Assembly (NCBI GenBank): GCA_946965045.2
Contig: OX337237.1
Span: 992,001 to 1,056,000, forward strand
Length of the DNA stretch: 64,000 nt
Source of the DNA: Epithemia pelagica
Taxonomy: Eukaryota > Bacillariophyta > Bacillariophyceae > Surirellales > Surirellaceae
Reading direction: 5' to 3'
Shown: positions 1 to 9,940 of the stretch, in pieces
How positions within the stretch are numbered: the stretch's first letter is position 1
How the letters are laid out: every line of letters begins with the position of its first letter
The notes under the pieces: model-generated
Database searches by the model: none
What the model saw: the letters and a program-made list of their open reading frames with translations, nothing else
What the model was told of the DNA's origin: nothing
Made by a program: the position numbers and the translations under genes

Positions 1-222
1 CCCCTAGGTAGATAGCCCCATTCCTAGGGCATGCCCTTGCTCATTCTACGGAAAAACCAAGATCTCATGCAAAATGAGTGCACTTCGTGCTTGTATTCGC
101 TCCTGGGAATGCCCATGGTCATTTTGACAGCAATGGGCACAGGGGTATCGTGCCCAACTTGCCCATGACCGCGGGCATTCCACGTGCCACATTCCCCCAA
201 CACTACAAGAGGTGCAGCCCAT

Positions 223-530
223 AATGAACTCATTGAGATGCAGGGCTTACTTGTATTTCGAAATCCAGAATCCCCGAGTGAAACGCTGTAACCTCTTGGG
301 CACAGGGCAAAGCGATTTCACGACTACGACCACAAGACGGCAAGACCGGACGTTCAAAAGAGTCGGTCAACAGAGCCAAGAGCTGCAATCACCAAAAAAT
401 CAGCAATCACCACCTTTCATCCAATGAACAATGAACTCGTTGAGATGCAGGGCTTATTTGTAATCTGAAATCCGGAACCCCCAAGTGAAACGCTGTAACC
501 TCTTGGGCACAGGGCAATAATCTCGAACAT
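223..530. repeat. Dispersed repeat, two tandem copies
   Basis: Two diverged copies of an about 90-bp unit (223-310 and 430-517) each begin with AATGAACTC and run to a shared CTCTTGGGCACAGGG. The spacer holds a string (CAAGACGGCAAGACCGGAC) that occurs again beside the third copy near 10.0-10.16 kb. No coding potential is seen. The function is unknown; it may be a degraded mobile element or promoter-associated repeat. Confidence 0.7.
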
Positions 531-1069
531 CTCCCTCTCATCTTTCCCCCGTCCTCAAGCATGGTCGTGGTGGTGAGTGGTTGGTCATCGAGCGAGGGCA
601 GAGCGTCTCGTACACGACATGCTCCTACAAATGCTACATGATCACATCATGACGACCATGCCTTGTTATGATACACGATATCTCCAACATTTTTCAAGAG
701 CAATACGACCTCTGCGAACAAAGAAAGCCTCGGTCAGCACTCGGTAAGAGATCGAGCTTTCCTTTTTCCCACACTTCGATAGAGTCATGCGAATGTCACT
801 GGAACATGAAAATAACGACCAAACTTATCCAGCAGATTCCATGACCATTTGCAACTGCGAAACAGATCCGAACGGTTTTTTCTTTGTTTCCCCGGTGTGT
901 CGCTATGATATACTGGAACGTTACGGTACGCGCAAACGGTTCGTATCTTCCTGACCCATCTGCTTCGGTTGGCTTCTCCTGTTGATTGGAGTGCTAATGC
1001 TTGACACTTGACACTACCGCAACCGTTGTCGCTGTGTTGTCAGTTGTCATTCTTCAAAAACACAACATC
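531..1069. other. Intergenic, no gene seen
   Basis: Between the repeat and duplicated block A no convincing ORF, RNA gene or repeat is seen. It probably contains the promoter of the oxygenase gene that starts at 1321. Confidence 0.5.
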
Positions 1070-1217
1070 AAGACTAGGATTTGCTACTCCTAGTAACTAT
1101 GTGACCCCGCACATGACCTAGCTAAAAATAGTTTCCCTGATTCGGAGATTTGTTTGTTGTCTATATCAAGAACATGCAGCCTTCATAATTCGTCCAGGAA
1201 AACTTACATGCACCAAG

Positions 1218-1301
1218 GTGAGTGTAGTCCAGTCTTCTTCATTGCAACCTCACCAGCCCGCTTCCATCTTAGCATCTAACCTCCTGTTTTGCTTGTGACA
1301 G
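1218..1301 (+). other. 5' UTR intron of oxygenase copy A
   Basis: The exon end AAG is followed by GTGAGT, and the intron ends in TTGTGACAG about 20 bases before the ATG. The same structure, with GTAAGT, occurs in copy B at about 10551-10634. Conservation of both splice sites in diverged sequence supports a real intron. Confidence 0.7.
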
Positions 1302-1320
1302 GAGACCATCAACAATAACC

Positions 1321-2580
1321 ATGATTTCTCCCATCTGCTCATTCAACGACAAGAACTTGACAAGGATGTCATCCAATCCGTCCTCCAGCACCAAGCTTGC
1401 AGACCCAAAGAAGGATGAAACGTTTGCAGCTAGTTCATCGACAGAAACAAGCATGAGTTTGCATGGCCTCTTGCAATATCGAGGTGGTAGCAATCGTTCT
1501 AAACCGAATGCCAGAACACCAACGCTTCGCAAACGCCTCAGTGCTCTCAAGTCGAGCGATCTAGGGGTGGGATGGGCCAATGTCCTCGTCTCCCTTCTCT
1601 TGTTGTGTATTGTTACGAACCTTGAGTTCACGGTGGTTTACAAGTGGTCCTCAGGAGAACAACAAAATGTCCCTTCACTAGTAGGAATCCCGTCATGGAC
1701 TGAACATTTCTTGGGTCAGGCACAAGATGTCTTTTTCGATCCGTTTCATGTCTTACATCAACCCACCACGAATGATGCCGACCAAGATGCAGTGTTGAGA
1801 AAAAGTCTGCTTTCATACCGTGAACGTGCCGCACTACTCAAGTTTGAACCAGATCTTGGTGTGGACCCCTCTTCGGAACATTTCACCAAGCGAACCAAAA
1901 GTATTGCTTTCATGATCAAGCTGGATGGCCAGTGGTTCCAGTTGAACCAAAACTTTTTTAATCAAAACGCTGACTATAATGACTTTTCAGGAGGCTACAA
2001 ACGATTCTACGATACTCTTCCGCCTGAGTTTGTGCGTGAACCAGCCACAATCAAACTCATGGATGCCTTTCAAGCCAAATACAACCTTCCTGATGGCGAG
2101 TTGATTCTATTGCAAATGCAAACCAGTTGGGTCTTTCCGGGAGACGAAGATCGGTGCTTGACCGGACAAGGTATTCATACCGATGGGGCCGATCGGGCCA
2201 TGTTGGTTGTGTTGAATCGAGACAATATTGAAGGTGGTCGGAATGCCATATATAAAGATGTTCATGGCCAAAATGCGGTCATCAAGCCGTTTGTACTCAA
2301 GGAAGGTGACTCTCTTTTCTGGAAGGACAATCAGGTCTTTCACCATGTGGAACCGGCACAAGTTAAGGATACTTCCAATGTGGAAGGCCCGAGTGGTACT
2401 CGAACTGTCATTATTGCGCACTATCCGGCTATGCACTACATTACGGGTCACCAGAACTGGAACAATCGTCTTGTTTACGAGCAGGAGAGCATGGTAGGCA
2501 ACACCACGGATGATGACGAGTCAGTGGGCGTGGTCACGAAAGCTTTGGAGAGTTTTTATTCTTGGACCAAAGCGTTCTAA
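1321..2580 (+). CDS. Membrane-anchored 2OG-Fe(II) oxygenase, copy A
   Basis: A 419-residue protein. Residues 1-80 are Ser/Lys-rich, 83-107 form one hydrophobic helix, and the rest is soluble, so a single-pass anchor is likely. The C-terminal half looks like the 2OG-Fe dioxygenase family that includes amino-acid hydroxylases such as isoleucine 4-hydroxylase (PF10014-like): Fe ligands H286-x-D288 in GIHTDGADRAM, a GGRNAIY turn, a second His at 341 or 342 in VFHHVEP, and R361 in the position that binds 2-oxoglutarate. The substrate is unknown. Copy B (10648-11895) has a second ATG two codons upstream; here that codon is ATA, so translation starts at 1321. Nearly all protein differences between the copies lie in the first about 170 residues. 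The family call is by motif pattern only. Confidence 0.85.
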   Translation: MISPICSFNDKNLTRMSSNPSSSTKLADPKKDETFAASSSTETSMSLHGLLQYRGGSNRSKPNARTPTLRKRLSALKSSDLGVGWANVLVSLLLLCIVTNLEFTVVYKWSSGEQQNVPSLVGIPSWTEHFLGQAQDVFFDPFHVLHQPTTNDADQDAVLRKSLLSYRERAALLKFEPDLGVDPSSEHFTKRTKSIAFMIKLDGQWFQLNQNFFNQNADYNDFSGGYKRFYDTLPPEFVREPATIKLMDAFQAKYNLPDGELILLQMQTSWVFPGDEDRCLTGQGIHTDGADRAMLVVLNRDNIEGGRNAIYKDVHGQNAVIKPFVLKEGDSLFWKDNQVFHHVEPAQVKDTSNVEGPSGTRTVIIAHYPAMHYITGHQNWNNRLVYEQESMVGNTTDDDESVGVVTKALESFYSWTKAF

Positions 2581-2822
2581 GTGATAGACCGGACGAAGAT
2601 CCTTGACAGAAGGATAAGTTTTTGAAAAATTGAGCAAGAAATTGAAAACTAACCGATTCCTACATAGTTAATGCGCGTTTTAGAATAATGGACTTATTGT
2701 TTTGTCATTCTAATTCTAGGCCAAATAATTGTTGGTAGTCCAATAGGCATAGCCATCATATCAGAATGTACGCTCTAGCATTATTATAGGCTGAAAGCGG
2801 TCGCGAAAGCAATGAAGTAGTA

Positions 2823-3205
2823 TTGCGTTTTATGGCGAAAGATATCACAATAACGCTAGAGACTCTTTTGAAAAAATCTCTCATTCACGATGAGATGATC
2901 GTTTGTGCTTATGGTCTGGATGCGTCCTGGCAAGAACGAGGAAATGCTGTCGTTCAAAGTCTACAAGGTGATTCAACTACTTTTCCAGTCAAAAGTCTCT
3001 TTTTGGTGGTTTTCCTTCGCTCACTGCTCTACAATCTTGGGCCGTTCGAGGCATGATGGTCTAATTCCTTGAACCAGCACAAGCTTTTTATTCATCATGA
3101 CTGGGATGGTTGCGATGCAAGTATGTTCCGTTAAACTGTTTAAGGGCGCCTAGAATTGACATCGTTGGCCTAGAGCCTACAGCAGTTTGGTTGCGGAACC
3201 TTTTT
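2823..3205 (+). pseudogene. Decayed 5' fragment of PrmC/HemK-like gene
   Basis: The stretch matches the first part of the intact methyltransferase locus (about 12180-12550), including a shared ACCAGCACAAGC...TTCATCATGACTGG stretch, but indels and substitutions break the frame. Similarity fades at about 3200, and no methyltransferase core follows. It is the truncated edge of the tandem duplication and is unlikely to make protein. Confidence 0.7.
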
Positions 3206-3462
3206 TTGTTATACGGAGTGACCTTAAGGTTGGTGAAGACTTTTTGTCTCGCGAGAAAAAAAAACTGCGAACGAGTCATATACTAGCTTGAAATTTGCGG
3301 AGGGTTTTTGCTGCAACTTGATATTCTGAGGAAATCGAAGTAGACACTAGACACATCAAGCAATGACGGAGTATCAAGGTTACTAGGTAGAGTGAGAAAT
3401 GACCCTTCGACGTGTTTTCAACTCATGTGCCTGTAATCTCGTCGTATCCTTTTGGGAAAATA

Positions 3463-3528
3463 GGGGGGGAGAAGGCAGAGGAGAGGGGGAGAGGAGGGGG
3501 AGAGAGAAGGAGAGAAGAAGGAGATTCC
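3463..3528 (+). repeat. Purine-only (GA) tract
   Basis: About 60 bases are almost pure G and A on the plus strand, within an about 700-bp stretch lacking any gene. Such polypurine tracts can form triplex DNA. No gene is seen between 3205 and 3677. Confidence 0.6.
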
Positions 3529-3677
3529 GTAAGTCAGATTCCTTCATGAAATCGATCCGCGTATTGCTCGCAGTCTCACGTTTGTTTCCTCTGACGTATG
3601 AAATGTTCTAGGAAGCTCCAAGCTTCCCTCAGAGGGGAGAAGGCACTTCCCCTCCAAAACGATTAAGCCCTTCATGT

Positions 3678-6600
3678 CGTTTCAGCACCTTTTTGTTATT
3701 GAAACGACATTCTACACTGGTACAATCCTCCCGACCATCCGATGACCTTTCACGTGGTTCTACGTAGCATGTGATGAGGCGTATCCAGTCTGTGCTTCGC
3801 ATCACGATCGGAACTGCTTGCACCTCGCACAAGATCTTGACATAATTTTTTTTGCTACGATGTTACTCACTACGAATTTTTCTTTTTGTTGTTTGTCATG
3901 CAGGTATTCAGGTCAATCAAGAGAATGAAGATGGTGCCTTGTTCAAGGCTCGTTTGGGGCAGCGTCGGTCATGGGGTGGACGTCCTTTCCCTCGTTCTAC
4001 GCAGTACTTCATGTACTTGACGCAACAGAACTGGGTTTGGACACGAGGTGGTGGTCCGAAGGGAGGAAAGGTGGGCATACATTGCGGGACGGATTGAAGA
4101 CCACCCCAGCCATGGGGATTGCTGTGGAATGCAAAGGGGTATTGCTGTTGATCGGGGAGTGTTGTTGGCCGTTGCTGATTTTGCTTGTACGGGTTGACAG
4201 GTTGGTTTTTCTGTCTTGTTGTCGTTGTTGTTGTTGCCGATTGCAGTACCACCAACCCATTTGCTGTTGTTGCCATTGCAGGTGTGCTGTTTGCTGCATT
4301 TTGAGGCTCTTTGTGTTGTTGTTGTTGATCCTGCACTGTCGCTGCTGATTGATTTGTTGCTGCCATCGTTGTTGTTGGTAAGGCTTCGCTGTTGTTTGTA
4401 ACCTTTTGCTTTTTGTTGCTGGTGTTGTTCTCATCCAAATCGTCGCTCTCTTTTTCTTCTCCCTCTCTTTCCTTTCTCTTATTGCTACTGATTGCCTGTG
4501 CTTGTGCTGTTTCTTGTTGTTGTGTCTGTTGTTGTGTTTCTTGCCGTGTCTGTTGTTGTGTTTCTGGCTGTGTCTGTGGTTGTTGTATTTGTTGGATTTC
4601 ATCTTCGACCTCTGACTCCTCCTCTGCCAAACCCAACAATGGAATGGACGTGTCATGCGGCAACCTCTTCTTGTTGCTCGCACATTTTTGGCACTGGCAT
4701 CGATCGTTGAGTGGATGCTTTGGAACTTGTTGCGTGATTTCTTTTCTCGTTTCCAGGTACTCGGAGAAAAACCGTTCTCCCGTATCTTCTGGAAGCTTCT
4801 CAACCTCTGGAAAGGGAGGACGAGAAGCTCCAGACATCGAGGCAAGTATATTGATCATGTTTGTTTTGCATGCGTTACCAAAACTCACCACCATTTCCCA
4901 TCCTGCAGGCACCACTGAACGTTCTTCTTGAGACTTCGTCATGATTCTCATCTTGTGACGAATTGCCCTGTTATACTGGGCCGTGCCTGCCAAATTCAAA
5001 GCATCTGCGAGAGTTTCTCGCATGCCACAGTTGGCAAAATGCGTCAAATTGTCATGAAAGCTCTCGAGCTTACTCTCTCCTCTCAAAGGTACGTACTCCA
5101 CCAGCTGGTTGCTTGATCTTGGTGATGGAGGTATCTCACGATACATTTTCTCCACGGGCAAGGGATCAGCAAGGAACTTTGCCTTCTCTTTACAGTTTTC
5201 CAGTGCTTGATGTGTTTCGGCCGTAAAAAGAGGTTGATTGGAGTGTGGATCCAATCGGCCTCGTGCTGGTGGCTTGCCAGGAGTGGAAGTGCACTTGTAT
5301 TTGCACTTCCACTCCTCCAAGTTGAGGACAATCGTATCGCCACCCCGAATAATCTTGCGTAAGTGCTTTGAGTACCTCTGTCGAAAGGTCTTTGTTCCCA
5401 TCATTTCACTGATCTCTTCGTCTGTGTATTGTTTCTTGGAGCTTGACATGGTTCCATTTTTCAAAGAACCAACAAGTTTCTCCAAGTCTTCAGGATGGTA
5501 CTCGTAGATTGCATCCAACAAATCCTTCATGGCTATCCCAAAGTCAATGTGCCGTTGTCTGAGCGTCTTTGTGATCCTCTGTATGAAATGGAAAAGGCCA
5601 AGACGGCCCTCCAAGTCATCAACCAACAACAACCAAAAATCCTTGCCACAAGGCCATGTGTCAGAGTACATCGCCTTGGGGCAAAACCCGGTACGTCTCA
5701 GCACTTGTTCCGCAGCATGTGCAAACTCGAGTGCTGATGTGTCGTGCACTAACACTGCACAAGCAATTTCTCCTGCCTCTGTTACCATGGTCCACATTGC
5801 AGCTGCATTGAGGCGTCTTGGATAATTTTTCACTACCTGGTGGGTGTGGTCGTGAGCAAACATGTGCTGGCATCTAACCCCTTGAATCTCTCTTGTGTTT
5901 CTCTCATTGTCCGACACCATCCAGGGTTGCCATTCGGAGCTAGCTCCATCATCATATAGCTGGCGGATTGTCTCGCCTAAAGGTGGGTAGCGAACCAGAA
6001 ACTCACCATCCTTTTGCACGTAGTCTTCTGATTCTTTTCCTGTAGCAGCACAATAAGAATAGTATCTCATTGTCTTGTCTTCATAGTAGGTGTTGATTCC
6101 TTCATATAGCATCCGACTGATGTAATCCCCATTGCCATAGGTTACCATTGATGCTTCCATAATCCTCGTAGCATCTTTAGCTAGATGCGATGTTCCTCTA
6201 GCATACTTGGATTCCACTGGGTAACACATAGCCATGTAGGGAGGCAGTCGTGCGAGCAATTCTCCATCATTCGCATAGAAGGCAGCCGAGCACCCGGCAC
6301 ACTTGTATCCCATAAGTATTGCATACTTTGGGGGACCAGACATGGCGAAAATGGGGAAAAGGGACTTGTTTTTTGAAAAGTTCGATCGCGTACGCTGGAG
6401 ATTACCCCGGCAACGAGGACAACGCAAGTGGTGACTGGGGAAAAACAGCTCCCAATCAACAACCAGGAGTTCCTGTCCCACAATCGAGTCGTACAAAGCA
6501 CTCGTGTTGTCGGCAATGGGGGGTACAGTAACGGTAATATTAGTGAAGAAAGGTTTCAAATTCTCAACACAACGCTTAGAACCAAGGCACGTGTCGGTCA

Positions 6601-7489
6601 CATAACTCGCCAACGCATGCACAGCACGTGGGACATGCACCTCCGTAGGTACTGCTGTCACACGCATAATTACCTCAAACTTGAAATCTTCGGCTGTTGG
6701 AACATACACGCCTTCCTCGCCACCAACGGTAGAACTTTCCGTTGCCGTAGTCTCCGTAGTTGATTGTGTTTTTTCATTTTCAGCGTCTCTTGTCGTTGCT
6801 TTTTTCGACGAGCAATTTGGACGATGCTCCATGAAAGTGTTGAGTGCCTCCTGTGTGACATTGGAGGCGGACAATCTCTCTGCACTGGTAAGTTGCTTGC
6901 GGATTGCTTTGGCATGGGCAGCCTGGGCCTTTTCTGAGGCCACTACCTCTGCTCCTCTTCCATCGTTCATTCCCTTGCCCCTTGTTGTTGTGTTTTTGCT
7001 GCATCTGGGGTGGTGAGGGCGATGAGGGATGGCCATTCCTCTTGCCTTGGCCCTGCAGATGGGGCAGTCGATGTCGGACTCAAAGATGACCGAAAGGTCC
7101 ATCTTTCTCCAACCTGAACGCTTCTTCCAACTCTTCTTTGGCCAACGAGAGTATTGATTTCCGTATCGTTGCGACTGTGGCCCCATGGCCTTGGCCGCTG
7201 TGAATTGTGCTGCAGAACTCATGATCTCTATTTGTTATTCTAACTTATTGAAGTGTATCCTCTTTTCCAGGCTTCTGACCATGCTCAAAAGGGTCATGAG
7301 ATGGTCAGAAGAGGACTTGTCGCAATGGTCGACTTGGCCATGCCATGGGCGACCGTGAAGGACCGACCGGATCGGCTGATGGAATCTTCCCTCCATGTTT
7401 TTTGTCCGTGATTCGATGGGTTCCCGGGACACGGTAAGACACTTGTAACGACATTTGTTTCCTAAGTGATTTTTTGTGAAACGACATTT
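3678..7489. mobile_element. Putative DNA transposon with short terminal repeats
   Basis: An 11-bp inverted pair, ATGTCGTTTCA at 3678-3688 and TGAAACGACAT at 7479-7489, brackets the transposase ORF. Further ACGACAT-core copies lie just inside each end (3705-3715 and about 7448-7455), as expected of subterminal transposase-binding repeats. No clear target-site duplication was found, so the exact ends are tentative. Confidence 0.45.
3917..7222 (-). CDS. DDE-type transposase-like protein (DUF6729-like)
   Basis: An 1101-residue ORF starting at ATG. A Cys-rich N-terminal part (CPIC, then CPRC...YKCAGC around residues 270-320) is followed by what looks like an RNase H-fold nuclease: D458 in AHDHTHQ, D521 in YSDTWPCG, a LFHFIQRI helix, and E720 in SKLESFH followed by an arginine-rich helix. 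The order D, D, long insertion, E in a G-x-S-x-LE-x-[FY]-H context resembles large transposases of fungal and algal genomes carrying DUF6729. The C-terminus (about residues 885-1070) is Gln-, Asn- and Thr-rich low complexity. No internal stop interrupts the ORF. The last about 30 residues may not be real if a small intron is present. The transposase call is moderately sure; the family name is tentative. Confidence 0.65.
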   Translation of the reverse strand: MSSAAQFTAAKAMGPQSQRYGNQYSRWPKKSWKKRSGWRKMDLSVIFESDIDCPICRAKARGMAIPHRPHHPRCSKNTTTRGKGMNDGRGAEVVASEKAQAAHAKAIRKQLTSAERLSASNVTQEALNTFMEHRPNCSSKKATTRDAENEKTQSTTETTATESSTVGGEEGVYVPTAEDFKFEVIMRVTAVPTEVHVPRAVHALASYVTDTCLGSKRCVENLKPFFTNITVTVPPIADNTSALYDSIVGQELLVVDWELFFPSHHLRCPRCRGNLQRTRSNFSKNKSLFPIFAMSGPPKYAILMGYKCAGCSAAFYANDGELLARLPPYMAMCYPVESKYARGTSHLAKDATRIMEASMVTYGNGDYISRMLYEGINTYYEDKTMRYYSYCAATGKESEDYVQKDGEFLVRYPPLGETIRQLYDDGASSEWQPWMVSDNERNTREIQGVRCQHMFAHDHTHQVVKNYPRRLNAAAMWTMVTEAGEIACAVLVHDTSALEFAHAAEQVLRRTGFCPKAMYSDTWPCGKDFWLLLVDDLEGRLGLFHFIQRITKTLRQRHIDFGIAMKDLLDAIYEYHPEDLEKLVGSLKNGTMSSSKKQYTDEEISEMMGTKTFRQRYSKHLRKIIRGGDTIVLNLEEWKCKYKCTSTPGKPPARGRLDPHSNQPLFTAETHQALENCKEKAKFLADPLPVEKMYREIPPSPRSSNQLVEYVPLRGESKLESFHDNLTHFANCGMRETLADALNLAGTAQYNRAIRHKMRIMTKSQEERSVVPAGWEMVVSFGNACKTNMINILASMSGASRPPFPEVEKLPEDTGERFFSEYLETRKEITQQVPKHPLNDRCQCQKCASNKKRLPHDTSIPLLGLAEEESEVEDEIQQIQQPQTQPETQQQTRQETQQQTQQQETAQAQAISSNKRKEREGEEKESDDLDENNTSNKKQKVTNNSEALPTTTMAATNQSAATVQDQQQQHKEPQNAANSTPAMATTANGLVVLQSATTTTTTRQKNQPVNPYKQNQQRPTTLPDQQQYPFAFHSNPHGWGGLQSVPQCMPTFPPFGPPPRVQTQFCCVKYMKYCVERGKGRPPHDRRCPKRALNKAPSSFS

Positions 7490-8487
7490 CTAACCCAATC
7501 ATATTGCTGCCTTTTGAAACTAACACCCCTTTTGGTTGGCCAAAGACATGACGAAATAACAGCTATGTGTGTGGCGTCGAGAGACCTATGACGCTCCACT
7601 TTCGAACTTGTGAGGATTTTTTTTCCATTTAAACATTGGCCCTTCTCTGAGATGATATGCTTTATTCTGGGGGAGCTTCTCGCATGACCGTGAACCCTTT
7701 CTTGGGTTCTGTTTGGTTTCCGATCTCTATTTTGGGTCTTGGGTGATACTAGCCAGAGGCATAAACCATACGCGTACTCCTACTCCTACTATCCTCCGCA
7801 AGCATAGCCCATAGAGAATAGAGGTAGTTTTTTCGCCAGGTAGGAGTAATTTTTTTATCCTCTCAGCTCTCCTCTCATTGGATGCAATGTTTGGTGACAT
7901 TGCATCAAATGGCGAGAACCATGGCCTGTCATGATGGAAAAGTCAAGAAGACGGTTGCCGTCAAACGATAAGAAGAGATGAATACTTGCGCGTGCTGTTA
8001 TGATGCACTCGCTTGTTTATTTGTCAGACGCCATCGTGGTATGGCTTGAAGGATCGACAGCCATCTAGTTACCAGGCATTCGAGAGAACCAGACTCGAGT
8101 CCCTTCGTTTGCTTCAAGTTCGTATTTCGGTCACAAAGCATAAGAAAGACTTGCAGCGAAGAGATGCAGCCGAGTCGGTCCTCAACTGCTTATTCCCCCG
8201 CCATTATATTTCGTCTGCCATTGACCCATATGGATATGCTGTATTAGATTTTGGTATCAGCCCTTGACCATGACGATCGAGACGCAGAATGTGATTCGAA
8301 AAATATCCAATTGCTATCAAGGTTCTATCCTTACATACTTGTGTGCCATGAAGAAAACGGAGTCGGTACTTTGTTTTCATGTTCCGATCGTGGTGAAGTG
8401 TTTCGGTTGATCTATTCCGCTGGTGTGTACAACGAGCCACATGGAACTGTGTTGTGTACCATCAAAAACCCAGACTCATGTTGTGAT
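7490..8487. other. Intergenic, no gene seen
   Basis: About 1 kb between the putative transposon and the peroxidase 3' end. Only short unsupported ORFs occur on either strand. An ATTGGATGCAATG...GACATTGCATCAAAT imperfect inverted repeat lies at about 7878-7910. Confidence 0.4.
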
Positions 8488-9633
8488 CTAGTTGGGATTG
8501 TATAACTGATGACCGCAGGGGACTGTCTTCCTCACCATCTTTTTGTAGGCGTTCTTGAATTCAGTAAAGAATAACTGTTCATTCTGAGCAAACTGAACAG
8601 CAGCTTGGAACATTTGGCCATTATTGCGGAACTTGCAGGGGAAGGGAGTGAAACCGGGGGGAAGGGGACCACCCCCCGGAAATGGTCCTCCATTAAGGAG
8701 ATTACAAACGGACTTATCAAAGTTCTTGGTGGGCAAGTTGCTAACACCACCAAAGACATTACATTCCTCCAGGTTTGTAAAGGCCAAAATAGTATCAGTG
8801 TTCAAGAAAGTGACGTCGCCAAACCTGGGGTCGATTATCCACTCGGTCAGTTCCTGATTATTAAACTGTTTGGTGACCTTGAGCCAAGGGATGCAGAATT
8901 TGGCCGTGAAGTACATGTTGCTGAAGGTGCCGGCGTCCTTTTCAAGAACCCAAGTTCCGTCATAGCCAGTGTTATCTGGATTGAGTCGTCCGAGGGTATG
9001 CGCACCCATGAGAGCAACCATGTTTCGAGTGCTGAGCCCAAGCCGGTCGGCAAGATCATTAAATGTGTTCTCGGCGTCTCCCGGGGCTTCGGCTGATGGG
9101 AAGACGTCTGCCTCACACTCACAAGGCACGTCGATTCGCCCAAGTTTAATTTGGATGTCAGGACCACCAGTCGCTCGGACGGCGACAGTCCCTCCAATGG
9201 CAAACAAATCAGCCATGGAGATTGTCTTGCCCGTTCGATCGAGCACCTCGGTCTGGACAGTCTTCAGGAACTCAATGGAGTTTTCGAGACCAAAATTCGC
9301 TGGCAGATTTGTGTCCACGCAACCATTGGCACCGCTCAAAGGCATCGTTGGGTCCCCGTTGAAAGGTGCAACGTCATGAAAGGCAGCGCGGAGAAGTTCC
9401 CCTGCAGAATCCGCAATTGATCCAGAAAAACTTCTGCGGTCCTTTTTGATTTCGTCAATAATAATTTGCGAGATTTCCTGTGCTTCGTCGCGGGTGAATC
9501 TCTCTTGGTTGTTGTTGGCCGCATATGCTTCGCATGTGCACTGGTTGCTCAACTTCCTCAAGGAGGAGGTCGTGTTCTTGGAGCTCTCATTGACGGAAAG
9601 TCCAGGTGCATGTGTGGAGCTGTAAGCTCGGAT
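8488..9633 (-). CDS. Heme peroxidase (plant/fungal peroxidase superfamily), 3' exon
   Basis: About 380 residues of a class I/II-like peroxidase. Counting from the upstream in-frame codon at 9639, the distal site is R84 and H88 (LLRAAFHD) and the proximal heme ligand is H214 (MVALMGAHTLGR). Typical Gly-Gly-Pro and GRxD motifs lie between, and a Cys-rich Pro/Gly tail follows. It should oxidise substrates with hydrogen peroxide; the substrate is not readable. The ORF has no ATG at its start. Reading the minus strand, TTGCAG ends at 9634, a good splice acceptor, so a short first exon with the start codon (and perhaps a signal peptide) probably lies upstream. A GTAAGT donor occurs near 9730 but joining it did not give a clean frame, so the first exon is left open. 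Confidence 0.85.
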   Translation of the reverse strand: MRAYSSTHAPGLSVNESSKNTTSSLRKLSNQCTCEAYAANNNQERFTRDEAQEISQIIIDEIKKDRRSFSGSIADSAGELLRAAFHDVAPFNGDPTMPLSGANGCVDTNLPANFGLENSIEFLKTVQTEVLDRTGKTISMADLFAIGGTVAVRATGGPDIQIKLGRIDVPCECEADVFPSAEAPGDAENTFNDLADRLGLSTRNMVALMGAHTLGRLNPDNTGYDGTWVLEKDAGTFSNMYFTAKFCIPWLKVTKQFNNQELTEWIIDPRFGDVTFLNTDTILAFTNLEECNVFGGVSNLPTKNFDKSVCNLLNGGPFPGGGPLPPGFTPFPCKFRNNGQMFQAAVQFAQNEQLFFTEFKNAYKKMVRKTVPCGHQLYNPN

Positions 9634-9799
9634 CTGCAACCAAGCAAAGGATTATTTTTGGTTTGGATGGGAGGCGTCTCCGCGGCGTCCGTCCGCAGAA
9701 CCGATGACCGATGACACATACAACTCCGACTTACTGACAAACTCTTAATAGAGCCCTGGTCACGCACATGACAGTTTGATTTCCGACTTCCTTATGACT

Positions 9800-9835
9800 T
9801 ACGAGTACGAGTACTACTCGTACCTCGTACTCGTA
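9800..9835. repeat. Perfect 12-bp palindrome arms upstream of peroxidase
   Basis: TACGAGTACGAG (9800-9811) is inverted as CTCGTACTCGTA (9824-9835) with a 12-base loop, and more CTCGTA units follow to about 9866. It lies between the divergent peroxidase and oxygenase copy B genes. It could be a cruciform or a regulatory cluster. Confidence 0.6.
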
Positions 9836-9940
9836 TGTACTCGTAGCTAAAAACGAGCACTCGTATGACATTTACCAATGACCGGAGAAGCACGATCATT
9901 AAAAGTTTCAAGTGTGACCATTGGATGACCAAGAGAGAAG

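Larger units (their letters stand above)
1070..3135. repeat. Segmental duplication, copy A
   Basis: This block matches about 10421-12487 in the same orientation. It includes a 5' UTR with an intron, the whole oxygenase gene, its 3' UTR and a decayed start of the neighbouring PrmC-like gene. Positions 2044-2734 are base-for-base identical to 11359-12049, while the flanks differ by substitutions and indels. This points to an old tandem duplication later patched by gene conversion. Confidence 0.85.

Noticed and set aside
24-427. Short ORFs at the left end
   Set aside because: They overlap a dispersed repeat and show no protein-like features.
4392-4931. Leu/Cys-rich plus-strand ORFs at 3971-4931
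   Set aside because: They are the complement of the Gln/Asn-rich tail of the transposase.
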